From the NCBI GenBank assembly GCA_005881495.1, contig VBHI01000322.1:1-19240 (forward strand): DNA of 19,240 bases, given 5' to 3'. The DNA comes from Chloroflexota bacterium. GTDB taxonomy: Bacteria > Chloroflexota > Ktedonobacteria > Ktedonobacterales > Ktedonobacteraceae. The notes under the pieces are model-generated. The model saw nothing but the letters and a program-made list of their open reading frames with translations. It was not told the origin of the DNA and did not search any database. The translations under genes and the position numbers were made by a program. Shown one piece after another: positions 6,835 through 14,339 of this stretch (the stretch's first letter is position 1; the number at the start of each line of letters is the position of its first letter).

Positions 6835-7221
6835 TTAGCCACACAAACGAAGCATGATCGGAGTGGCATACGACGAACGAAGCTTGACGGAGAAACGCCA
6901 ACCATTACAGTAGATCCTTCCTGATGCAATCAGGTGGCCCCGAGAGGCCAGGGGCGGTAACCGTAGCGCCGCCCGCGTTCCGATATACGAAACGGGTTGA
7001 AGAGAAGCGTGTGTGATGGAAGGATGAACTACTCGTGAAGTTTCTTGTGCGTGACGAATCAGGGCTGCTCCCAGGCGGGCAATATTCAACGAGGCTGCAT
7101 AGTCTCTCGATCCATTCCAGAGGCAGGCAGGATTGGAGCAGCACAGCCAGGCTCCCCAGTCGTTGATCCTGCTACGATGCTTGGGGGAGGTGTACTGCAA
7201 TTTTCTCGGGTTGGCATAATA
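6835..7221 (-). pseudogene. TnpB (IS200/IS605 family) C-terminal remnant
   Basis: The frame is open between in-frame stops at 7222-7224 and 6835-6837. It reads LQYTSPKHRSRINDWGAWLCC, then SNPACLWNGSRDYAASLNIARLG. This is the end of the TnpB RuvC-like nuclease: the target-nucleic-acid-binding zinc finger followed by the RDxxASxNIA motif with the last catalytic Asp. In this copy the first cysteine pair of the zinc finger is lost; SRINDWG stands where a CxxC is expected. A tail of about 75 residues follows, ending ATPIMLRLCG. The N-terminal 300 or so residues are absent from the higher coordinates. TnpB is the RNA-guided nuclease of these transposons; this copy cannot work. No tnpA is visible. 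Confidence 0.7.
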
Positions 7222-7538
7222 TTACGATCTATTAAACTACCTCTAGCCTACTTTCAGTGGATGTGAGAGTTTCTCTATTGGACGCATATTTTTATTGGTT
7301 TTATTGACCCTGATTTTCTTTCCCAAAAGTACTGTTTGTTATTGTTGCTGGACAACACCATGCTTAGTGGTGTATCCACTACATTCAATGCAATAATGAG
7401 CGCATCAATGTGGTGTTTGTTTGCATGAGGAGATGGCCGCGATGCTCCCCTCCCGTATGACTGTCTGGTATCGAAGGAGGAGAAAAAGCACTATCGAGCG
7501 ACGGCGAGCGGGGCTATCTGATGGGCATAGTGGTTATG
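7222..7538. other. Non-coding stretch, AT-rich, with the left terminal repeat of the 2-kb element
   Basis: I see no gene here. The stretch carries the inverted repeat listed separately at 7363-7397 and a purine-rich patch (GGAGGAGAAAAAG) near 7475. Confidence 0.4.
7363..7397 (+). repeat. Left terminal inverted repeat
   Basis: Reads CTTAGTGGTGTATCCACTA inward, then CAATGCAATAAT. It contains a small internal hairpin, GTGG-TGTAT-CCAC. It pairs with the repeat at 9366-9397. Confidence 0.55.
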
Positions 7539-8173
7539 CTAGTACTCAGTTCCGTCGCTGGCGTTAAGCGCGTACAGAATGCTCTGCCTATGTCCATCGA
7601 TGCTCGCCAGATAGACAACCCTGTCCAGGACGAACGATGGCGTAAAAGAGACACTGGGACTACTCCCCAGATGCTGGTGCCAGAGGACTGCGCCATTCGC
7701 GAGGCTCCGCGCATAGGCTCCATCTGTGTTGATGTACAAGACGTTCTCTGCAATGGTGGCAGGATAGTGTCCCGGGGAGACAAATTGGTATTTCCAGCGC
7801 GGATTTCCGATGTACTTCTCCAGGGCATAGAGGTACCGATCGCCCGAGCTGACATAGACACGCTCGTTGTGGATGACCGTTCCAATATAGCTGCCCATGG
7901 TGTACCGCCAAGCTCTGTCCCATTTTCAGTGTCCATGGCACAACAGTAGCTTTTCTCTGGGTGATCGACCGAGCCGCTTGTGCCGACGTAGAGCAGATGG
8001 TCGAAGGAGGCCACGTAGAGCGTCTGTTGTTCTTCTACCGAAGCACCAGTGGTCACCACAGAAACCGGTGTCGGGTCCTGACACCAATTCAAAGCTACCT
8101 CATCCAAAGGGGACGTCGGATCCTGGTGCATGGCCAAGGCTTCCCCTCTGAAAAACGCATGCATATCTCTCAT
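7539..8173 (-). pseudogene. PQQ-like beta-propeller protein fragment with a frameshift
   Basis: Two minus-strand frames together read as one propeller protein. The first (8173 to about 7911) contains TLYVASFDHLLYVGTSGSVD and CCAMDTENGTEL. The second (from about 7910 to 7539) contains WRYTMGSYIGTVIHNERVYV, SGDRYLYALEKYIGNPRW and SILYALNASDGTEY, and then stops. The repeat pattern (vYvgs-d-yLYALda-tG-elWry) is that of PQQ_2/PQQ-like propellers (PF13360). One base is missing between GAGCT and TGGCGG at 7910/7911; restoring it gives the canonical ELWRY motif. The protein also ends abruptly after SDGTEY, where another blade should follow. Intact relatives often have seven or eight blades; fewer than three are left. 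It lies within the 2-kb terminal-repeat unit. Confidence 0.72.
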
Positions 8174-8206
8174 CTGCTGGTCTCATTATCGCACAGACAA
8201 GCAGGT

Positions 8207-9327
8207 TCATGCGGCCATTGGGAGTCGAGCAATGCCAGGCTTGCGGTGAGGACGATGTCGCCTGCGGCGTCCCCATACATACGGATGCCTGTGTGCATTC
8301 CAAGAGGCCGTTGCCTTGTGCACCGCCTCTTCGATCTCTTGCCAGGTTTCGAAGCGTCGACCTTTGAAGGCCAGCGTTTTGAGGGTCTTCCACCATGGCT
8401 CGATCAGGTTCAAATACGCCGCAGAGGTGGGCTGAAAGACGAACTCCCAGCGCGGATACGCCAGATTGAAGAAGAGCACATCCATGGCTCGATACATGGT
8501 GAGATTGTCCAGCACGGCGTACACCCGATTCGTGTCTTTGGGGATCCACTCCTCCACTTGGTTGAGAAAGTCAAGCCAGTTGACCAGCTTCCGACGGGTG
8601 TAGGTCGCGGTGAACACCTCACCATCGGCAGATGTCATCGCACCAAAGACATAGCCCGCTTTGCCGCGCCTGCCATTGTCGATCTGTTGCTTGGCTCTGC
8701 CTGCTGGTTGGGTTTCCGTCGCTACGGGATACACCAGGTGCTTCCCTGGATAGCTTTTGACGGCTTGGGGCCCCATTTCATCCAGACACACCGTTAGACT
8801 TCCTTCTGGAGGAGCGGTGTAGAGCGTGGTGATGGCCCCCTTTTTCTGGCAGAGTCGGCATCGACCCGCTCGCCAAACCAGCTTTCTTCATGTCGCCACG
8901 AGAGGCTTTCCTGAATGAAAAGCTCGCTGATGAGACTGCGCTTCATGCGAATGCCCTTGACCCGATGGAGGTAGTCCACCAGCCGATCCAGCGTCCAGGT
9001 CGCGTTCTCTTTCCCCAGATCGCGCGGCTTAGAGGGCCGTCTGGATAATCTCGCTCACAATCTCCGGTTGGTAGGTCACCAGACGGCCTGAGCGCGGCGC
9101 TTCTTCTAATCCTTGCACCCCTTGCTCATTAAAGCGGTGAAGCCGATTGCGCACCATGCGTTCGCTAACCTGGAGACGTTTAGCGATCTCGGGGTACGCA
9201 GCCCCTGGTTCGCTAGCCAGATGATCTGGGCTCGTTTCAGTTTGCCTGCTGGTACCTTTCGCGCATGCAGCAACTGTTCTAATGTGGTGTGTTCTTCCTT
9301 CGTGAGTTCTCGCAATCTCAGAGTCAA
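8207..9327 (-). pseudogene. IS630-family transposase, broken by three frameshifts
   Basis: Four consecutive minus-strand pieces together make one IS630-type transposase of about 370 residues. Piece 1 starts at ATG 9327 (LRELTKEEHTTLEQLLHAR, KRAQIIWLANQG). Piece 2, from about 9205, carries the helix-turn-helix (YPEIAKRLQVSERMVRNRLH). Piece 3 begins near 9028 (KPRDLGKENATWTLDRLVDY). Piece 4, from about 8849 to 8207, holds the DDE catalytic core: D in VCLDEMGP, D in YAVLDNLTMY and E in NLIEPWWKTLK. It ends HRKPGIARLPMAA. The breaks lie in a GGGG run (9202-9205), at an extra T around 9029-9030 that creates a TAA, and at a missing C near 8849. A single programmed frameshift could not explain three shifts of mixed direction, so it is treated as decayed. 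Confidence 0.85.
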
Positions 9328-9365
9328 GTTCCCTCTCCACTCCTTTTCTAGAAATTCCTTTCTAA

Positions 9366-9397
9366 ATTATTACATAGTTAGCGGATGCACCACTTAG
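9366..9397 (-). repeat. Right terminal inverted repeat
   Basis: Read on the minus strand it is CTAAGTGGTGCATCCGCTA, then CTATGTAATAAT. It is the partner of the repeat at 7363 and lies 38 bases upstream of the transposase ATG. Confidence 0.55.
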
Positions 9398-9475
9398 TAC
9401 TTATTCTGCTGCTTCGCATTAGCAGAGATGCTCTGATCCATTGAACCATCACTCTTTTCATTAGGAAGAACTGAT

Positions 9476-9997
9476 ATGCGAGCGCTCTTTGCCTGGCTTG
9501 ATATCCCAGCTTCAGCTTCAGGCGCACGACAGGCGCTCTGCAAGACCGGCAAACTCCCCGCAGGCAATAAGGAGCATCAGTTATCCGCTGCAACACGGAA
9601 CCTGCGTGTTGCAGCACTTTCAACATTTTACGAATGGTTGATTGCAGAGTATATTCCCGACAATTTCCCCATGGATTTTCCTCCTTCTCACCCCTTGGAA
9701 CGCTTTGAACGTCCCCTATCAATCCAACAACTAAATCAAAAGCATGATGGTCTGTTAACACAGGATGCGTTTCACGCGAAACAGCCTTCAAAGCTGTTTC
9801 GGCGACATCAGGATACACCATCAGCCCAGGCACTTAGTCCTTCAGCATATAGGAAAGGATACATATGTCAGTCTCGTTCCAACGAATGGCTGAGGACAAT
9901 CAGCCATCTCACACAACATTCCTCCCGTTTCCTACCTCTCCGCAGGTACCGGACAACGATATCCTTGCACTCATCACTGATTTCTTTACCTGGTTAG
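9476..9997 (+). pseudogene. Tyrosine recombinase, core-binding (SAM-like) domain remnant
   Basis: The first 80 or so residues contain ALFAWLDIPASASGARQAL, then LSAATRNLRVAALSTFYEWL and IAEYIPDNFPMDF. The pattern S-xAT-xRxL-AALSxFYxWL-xxxx-I-x-N is typical of the N-terminal core-binding domain of phage-type integrases and XerC/D recombinases. The catalytic domain (R, K, HxxR, H/W and Tyr) is absent. After about base 9715 the reading frame loses resemblance, and it then overlaps the next gene. An in-frame stop lies just before the ATG, so the protein is probably cut at its N terminus as well, possibly by the arrival of the neighbouring element. It is likely a dead fragment of an integrase once linked to the gene that follows. 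Confidence 0.6.
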
Positions 9998-11253
9998 AAA
10001 CAGATTGGCAGCTACCAGTCTTCACAAAGGAACTACAAAGGCCCTATCTGCCTCCTCAAGTTGCTCTCACAAAAGAATTCTATACCGTAAAGGAGCTTGC
10101 GGATTTGTATGGTTACAGTGTTACTCGTGTTCATATAATCCTCCAAGAAAATGGTGCCTTCCCGGTGATACTCGGCACAAAGGGAAGTGCTCACGCATAC
10201 AGGAAAAAGGATCTTACGCCTTTGGTAGAGCGATGGAATTTGAAACAGCTCACCCAAACCCTGGATAACTTGTGGCAACATTTTTTCCCCCCTGCGTGTG
10301 AAACTTGCCCTCGATGTAAACAACCTTGTAGTGATAATGATCCTTTCTTACGGCAGCTACGCTGCTTAAGGGGAATTGACATTTACTTACTACGGTCTGT
10401 ATTCGGTCACTTTCTATGGGAGGTCTATCGTAAAGGCAGCGTCGCGGCTTGGTGGCGTGATTATCGCGCTGGTACATGGAGCAGGGATACAAGTTCTACA
10501 TGGGGCATTCTATTCATCTATCTGCTTGATAGAAGGCTTATTCACCTATCGTATGATGAGTTACTACAACTGAAACCAATCCGTAACAAAGGGTACGCTG
10601 GGATGACTCGTCTGTGGCGTAATCGTCGCCCTGAAGAGTACCAGCAGTTTCTGCAAGCCATGAAGGCCACCAATTATCGAGAAAGCAAGTCGAAAGATAC
10701 ACCCTTGCGAATTATCGGCCTTTTCATCCTCCTTAAGTATGGACTCAACGGTATTACTGAGCTGGGGCGACCTCTCACTTCAGAAGAAATACTGCAGGTG
10801 TGTCGTGAACGCCGCCTGGTCACTTGGCATATTGGATGTGGTATCTTTTTGCCGTATCCGCTCACGAAAGATATTCGGGTTGGACATGTCATTCTCGATG
10901 ATATCCGTTGGTACATCTGGCACTATGCTGCGAACCACTTTCAGAAATCGACGGAAGAGAGTTGGTATATGGGGCCTTGCAACTGGTCAATACAATTTGT
11001 CAACATGATTGAGCAAACGCTGGCTGCTCCAATGTTTGAACAAGCAAAAGGTATCATATCTCGCAGACCAGAAACTGAGAGAATAATCATTAATCCCCTG
11101 CGTATTTCCTACAAAGGAAAGCTCGCCAATACTGGATATGACTTATTACCAAGTCTTGTTCATCGGTATCTGCATCATTTGTGCACGCTGCTCCAATTTC
11201 TAATCCTGGGATCATTGCTGATATCGGTGGAGAATTCAGCAATGAGGCATTGA
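9865..11253 (+). CDS. Unrecognised 462-residue protein with HTH and four-cysteine cluster
   Basis: I do not recognise this family. The ATG at 9865 has AGGAAAGGA shortly upstream. Residues 33-60 form a helical segment. Residues 72-115 (EFYTVKELADLYGYSVTRVH, then a wing-like GTKGSAHAYRKKDL) resemble an excisionase/MerR-type helix-turn-helix. Cysteines 145, 148, 151 and 155 (CETCPRCKQPC) could bind zinc. The central and C-terminal parts are rich in Trp, Tyr and Arg (VFGHFLWEVYRKGSVAAWWR, RWYIWHYAANHF) with no visible recombinase RHRY or DDE motif. The base composition is clearly more AT-rich than in the flanking chromosomal genes, a sign of transfer. It follows an integrase remnant, so a DNA-binding accessory protein of an integrative element is a reasonable guess. 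The last 30 residues look poor in sequence, and the -1 frame there is open to 11306, so the 3' end may be frameshifted. Confidence 0.55.
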   Translation: MSVSFQRMAEDNQPSHTTFLPFPTSPQVPDNDILALITDFFTWLETDWQLPVFTKELQRPYLPPQVALTKEFYTVKELADLYGYSVTRVHIILQENGAFPVILGTKGSAHAYRKKDLTPLVERWNLKQLTQTLDNLWQHFFPPACETCPRCKQPCSDNDPFLRQLRCLRGIDIYLLRSVFGHFLWEVYRKGSVAAWWRDYRAGTWSRDTSSTWGILFIYLLDRRLIHLSYDELLQLKPIRNKGYAGMTRLWRNRRPEEYQQFLQAMKATNYRESKSKDTPLRIIGLFILLKYGLNGITELGRPLTSEEILQVCRERRLVTWHIGCGIFLPYPLTKDIRVGHVILDDIRWYIWHYAANHFQKSTEESWYMGPCNWSIQFVNMIEQTLAAPMFEQAKGIISRRPETERIIINPLRISYKGKLANTGYDLLPSLVHRYLHHLCTLLQFLILGSLLISVENSAMRH

Positions 11254-11306
11254 TCGCCTATTGCGTACATGAACAGAGGACGTTCCTTGAGGACGCCCTT
11301 ATATGA

Positions 11307-11552
11307 AAAACGATCGATATAATACCCACGCAAAAGAATGAAGCGATTTTGCACAAGTTGATCGGTTACGATCGCCTGGTTGGTTAGCATAATAGCGAGG
11401 CAACTCACGGCCTGGGACCCGGACCTCATGCCTCGATCGGTGCCTGAGCGGGCGAAGGGAGGAAAACCAGGATACTGTACTACAGGCTCTACTGACCAAG
11501 TGAGCCACCCATCCCGTCGCTTCAGCTTTCAGGAGAGCCACGCAACGAATTG
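11307..11552. other. Non-coding stretch between the mobile region and the stress-gene run
   Basis: No convincing gene is visible on either strand. Open frames here lack start signals and family resemblance. Base composition shifts from AT-rich to GC-rich near 11400, which may mark the right edge of the transferred DNA. Confidence 0.4.
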
Positions 11553-11930
11553 CTAAGGGCGCTGCACCCGGAACGTGATCGTAAAGACATCACCTGGTTC
11601 CACCCGCTGCATCAACGGCTCATAGAACGCCCGCATGAAAGGAAGCGGGTCCGCTTCGGCCTGCGGCATACCCTCCCCCTCAAAGAGCCGGTCTTCGCGC
11701 AGGTGTACGATTCGTTCCACCTCCCTGGGTGGAAGGTCGAGCCGAACCGCGACCGTCAAGTCATCACCAGCCCGCAGCGAAGAGTACACTTCTTGCTGGT
11801 ATATTGTCTCCAGGCGAGACAAGTACTCCGCGTCGTTGGCGGGTGCTTCTCGCACTGTGACACGAAAGACGCGCTGCCCTTGTGCGTTGCTTTTGACCTG
11901 GGCGGTAATCCTGAAGATTGCTTCAAACAT
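11553..11930 (-). CDS. Hypothetical protein, 125 residues
   Basis: The ATG at 11930 has a GAGAGGAG ribosome binding site six bases upstream. The frame is open further upstream, but that part lies antisense to or beyond the fasciclin gene and looks non-coding. The protein starts MFEAIFRITAQVKSNAQGQRVF, continues with REAPANDAEYLSRLETIYQQ and DDLTVAVRLDLPPREVERIV, and ends EPGDVFTITFRVQRP. Alternating hydrophobic residues at both ends suggest beta strands around a helical middle. No signal peptide, membrane segment or known motif is visible. It lies 168 bases after the fasciclin gene on the same strand and may share its transcript. Function unknown. Confidence 0.7.
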   Translation of the reverse strand: MFEAIFRITAQVKSNAQGQRVFRVTVREAPANDAEYLSRLETIYQQEVYSSLRAGDDLTVAVRLDLPPREVERIVHLREDRLFEGEGMPQAEADPLPFMRAFYEPLMQRVEPGDVFTITFRVQRP

Positions 11931-12097
11931 GTGCTGCTCCTCTCTGTCCGCATGCGTTGTCTTCTCTATAGGCGTTGCACACGATTCTCGTACTCTCTCG
12001 TTTCTTGAGAAGTCGCTGCATTCACCCGCTCGTTCCAGGTCAGGTCCAGGTTCTGGCAGATCCTTGCGGCCCGGAACGAACGGTGTGCTACGTGTTT

Positions 12098-12607
12098 TTA
12101 GAGCATAGTGAATTGTGGGATGAGCACCTTGTCGATGACGTGCATGATGCCGTTGTCCGCGATCATGTTTGCCTGAACCACATGCCCACCATTGATTTTG
12201 ATGCTTTCTCGGACAGAGGTGGTCACCGTGTCGGAAGCGATATAGTTCAGCGCGTCTCCGCCGGTAGCGATTTCTTCCTCCCCCAGCGGAACCTCCGAGA
12301 CATCCGACCACACTCTGAGCCGCTGCCCCTCGAGCGTTTTGAGGAAGAGGCGATCAAGCAGGTCGTCTGCCGTATAATAGCCCGGCACGATGTGATACTT
12401 GAGTACTTTGGCCAGCTTTCCTGGGTCCGCGAAAAGAGTGGCCTGCTCGTCATCAGACAAGCTGTCAAAAGCGGCATCCGTAGGAACGAAGATGGTGAAT
12501 GGCCCCGGTCCGCTGAGGGTATCAACAAGACCGGCCACGGACTCCAGTCCTTTGACGTACTTGTTGTATGCGCGTTCGGCACGCGCGGTTTCGAAGATGT
12601 TTGCCAT
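12098..12607 (-). CDS. Fasciclin (FAS1) domain protein
   Basis: This 169-residue protein is essentially one FAS1 domain. Visible are the H1 motif GPFTIFVPTDAAFDSLSDDE (about residues 34-53), YHIVPGYYTADDL (71-83) and the H2 motif NGIMHVIDKVLIP near the C terminus, with GGHVVQANMIADNGI before it. FAS1 domains usually mediate adhesion or small-molecule binding outside the cell. Here the chosen start gives MANIFETARAERAYN with no signal peptide, so the protein may be cytosolic, or secreted by an unseen route. The ATG at 12607 follows AAGGAG. The longer open frame upstream has no family resemblance. Neighbours are small stress or envelope genes on the same strand. Confidence 0.9.
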   Translation of the reverse strand: MANIFETARAERAYNKYVKGLESVAGLVDTLSGPGPFTIFVPTDAAFDSLSDDEQATLFADPGKLAKVLKYHIVPGYYTADDLLDRLFLKTLEGQRLRVWSDVSEVPLGEEEIATGGDALNYIASDTVTTSVRESIKINGGHVVQANMIADNGIMHVIDKVLIPQFTML

Positions 12608-13054
12608 AGAATTTTTCTCCTTCTTTTCAAACAAACGACATGTGCGAGGGTGCGGCCATACGTCTCTCTCCTGGGAACCATGCGCATGGGCCAGGACATG
12701 TATCCGCACCAACTGCTCTGTGTACTGGAGAGCGCCTGACCATGTGATCACACATGTAACAGAGTTCGCTCTGCTATTCAGTGCTCGAGTACCTTGATGC
12801 CAGCACTGCAAAGAACTGCGTTCTTACTGGTAGCTATCTTGCCAACGAACAGCGTTCTAGTTTCGCCCAGACAAGATGCAAGAAGTGCGCTGCGCTCAGC
12901 AGTGATGCAAGGTAGTACATTCACAGCTTAATCGGAGCGCGTGAAGAAAAGCGTGGGAAGAGGCGTGAAAATTTTTCTTCGGAAACCATGTTCCCTCAAA
13001 CAAAGCCGAGGAGCAGCAATCGGAAGCGGGCAGTCATGTTTGCCCGTGAGCTTG
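12608..13054. other. Intergenic region upstream of the fasciclin gene
   Basis: No gene is visible over about 450 bases. A perfect 10-base palindrome, TGTGATCACA, lies at 12743-12752, flanked by CATGTG and CACATG arms. It resembles a CRP/FNR-type operator half-site arrangement and sits about 140 bases upstream of the fasciclin start. Any regulatory role is speculative. Confidence 0.35.
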
Positions 13055-13094
13055 GCCCGCTTTCCGAGTAAGCATCATCAGTCGGAAAGCGGGC
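13020..13094. repeat. Three related arms able to form two alternative hairpins
   Basis: TCGGAAGCGGGC (13020-13031) and TCGGAAAGCGGGC (13082-13094) are near-identical direct repeats. Between them lies GCCCGCTTTCCGA (13055-13067), the perfect inverse of the second and, with one bulge, of the first. The middle arm can pair with either one but not both. The 13082-13094 arm lies inside the last codons of the membrane protein gene, whose TGA sits in the loop. On the minus strand no run of U follows, so it is not a classical terminator. Confidence 0.6.
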
Positions 13095-13521
13095 GAGTGC
13101 GTATCACTATCAGTACAGAGAGGAGGATACCTCCTGCGACAATCATGCTCAAAGCAATGGGCCACGGGGCGAACAGCCGCAGCATCAGCGCGCAACCTCC
13201 CACAAACAGATTGGTGACTTCGAGGGCGATCGTCAACCAGAGTGCCCAGCGCTGCCACGTCAACAATCCCTGTGCACAGAGCAAGGAAACAATCCCTCCC
13301 AGGAGAAAAATCCACGCCAGAACCGCTCCCAGAATAGCGACAATAGCACCTGGCGTAGTGTGACCATTCGAGACGTCATAGACCCCAACGAAGCCTCCGA
13401 AAAAAGCGATCAAGCCTATGATGATCAGGAATATACCATGTAGTCCTAGCAAGGCTACTACGATTGCCTTCCCAGGGGAGGGCTTCTTACGCGACGCTTG
13501 TAACAATGAATCGTTATCCAT
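13078..13521 (-). CDS. Small integral membrane protein, four predicted helices
   Basis: This 147-residue protein has a short basic N terminus (LLQASRKKPSPGKA) and then four hydrophobic segments, at roughly residues 21-45, 60-82, 88-112 and 118-140. The first reads IVVALLGLHGIFLIIIGLIA and the last IALSMIVAGGILLSVLIVI. No enzymatic or transport motif is visible and I do not recognise the family. A weak GGAG lies 13 bases before the ATG at 13521, so initiation may be poor or start elsewhere. The gene sits immediately downstream of the truncated AI-2E-family transporter, about 98 bases away. The rearrangement that shortened that gene may have placed it here. Confidence 0.7.
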   Translation of the reverse strand: MDNDSLLQASRKKPSPGKAIVVALLGLHGIFLIIIGLIAFFGGFVGVYDVSNGHTTPGAIVAILGAVLAWIFLLGGIVSLLCAQGLLTWQRWALWLTIALEVTNLFVGGCALMLRLFAPWPIALSMIVAGGILLSVLIVIRTRPLSD

Positions 13522-13619
13522 AGATGGAATATCTCCGAAGCAGAATTCTGGTGCTGGAGCACTTCCCTACAAGCTGCTTCAAACTCAATATCATGGTCTT
13601 ACATCTGGGGCGGGTGTAT

Positions 13620-14255
13620 CTAGATGCTCCTCTGATTTGCCGGAGTTTTGAGGCTCAGCCAGCGAATGATACGAGGGCCGTCGAGGACAAAATAGACACT
13701 GAGCGTTATCACGATGATGAAGTTGAGGATGTTGCTGAACAATCCGATCAGAAAAGGAAGCAGCCCTGGGAGAGCGCCCTGCGCTTGAGACAAGAGCTGG
13801 TTCTTGAGCTGGTCAACCTGATCTTTGGTAATGCCAAACGTTCCCAAAAAAGCAATGAACGATTGAATCCGACGCTCTCCCGCAGGGCTCATAAGAAATT
13901 GAATAAATTTCGCGAGCGAAGCTACTTGCGGATTGAGGGAGGAAGCCACGATAAACAGAACCACAGCCAGGACACCAGCTACCAGGAGAAAGGCAACGGC
14001 GATTGCCAGAGGCCGTGTGAGGCGGCGTTGGAAAAACTGCACAAGCGGATAGATGAAGTAGGCGAACAGCGCGGAAAGCAGCAGGACAATGACCGCCGTT
14101 ACGATCAATGAGATCGCGTACAGTGCAACCGATCCAATGACTACAAACGCCAGGACCGTCAAAGCGTTGATGAGTCTCCTCAGCCGGGAGCGGCCAGAAG
14201 GGGATGCATCAGTTGATGACTTCCCGTGTTCTATATCAGTCGTATGTGGAGACAT
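13620..14255 (-). pseudogene. AI-2E family transporter, C-terminally truncated
   Basis: The 211-residue reading frame starts at the ATG 14255, behind a GGGAG ribosome binding site. After a polar N terminus come two helices (VLAFVVIGSVALYAISLIVT, VIVLLLSALFAYFIYPLVQF), the RRLTRPLAIAVAFLLVAG helix, and an extracytoplasmic segment (ITKDQVDQLKNQLLSQAQ). The next helix ends LSVYFVLDGPRIIRWLSL. This is the first half of the AI-2E transporter (PF01594) family, and full members are about 340-400 residues long. The conserved second half, expected to continue with a GGYIRGQ-type segment and three or four helices, is missing: the frame stops after TPANQRSI at 13620. The family includes TqsA and sodium/proton antiporters, but this copy is probably non-functional. 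Confidence 0.82.
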
Positions 14256-14339
14256 GCTTTGTACTCCCTTTTCCCTGCGCTCCTGCGTATGCAATGTTTC
14301 GCTTAGCCAGAAACAGACGCTCCTGGAGGTTTCGCGAGC

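Larger units (their letters stand above)
7363..9397. mobile_element. Element of about 2 kb bounded by matching terminal inverted repeats
   Basis: The plus-strand sequence from 7363 and the minus-strand sequence from 9397 share AGTGGTGYATCCRCTA with three mismatches over the first 19 bases. After a three-base gap they continue with a shared ATGYAATAAT. The ends are therefore inverted relative to each other. TTA flanks both ends in direct orientation (7364-7366 and 9394-9396), consistent with the TA target duplication of the IS630 family. Inside lie a degraded IS630-type transposase and, next to it, a PQQ-propeller fragment. The right repeat lies 70 bases before the transposase start, as expected for a simple IS. 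The left repeat lies 810 bases beyond the transposase end, which is unusual. Confidence 0.55.

Noticed and set aside
7961..8797. A long plus-strand open frame of 278 codons.
   Set aside because: It is antisense to the propeller fragment and the IS630 transposase core, both of which match known families, and its own translation resembles nothing.
9195..9210. Programmed -1 frameshift between two halves of the IS630 transposase.
   Set aside because: The G4 run does not allow good re-pairing in both ribosomal sites and two further shifts follow, so decay or read error explains it better.
11175..11429. A minus-strand open frame of 84 codons at the end of the mobile region.
   Set aside because: Plausible-looking sequence, but it overlaps the end of the plus-strand 462-residue gene, has no clear start signal and no family resemblance.
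11975..12739. A plus-strand open frame of 254 codons opposite the fasciclin gene.
   Set aside because: The minus-strand FAS1 motifs are clear and this frame has no ribosome binding site or recognisable domain.
13524..14111. A plus-strand open frame of 195 codons rich in Lys, Glu, Asn and Arg.
   Set aside because: It is the mirror of the hydrophobic AI-2E-family gene on the other strand; the charged composition is a by-product.
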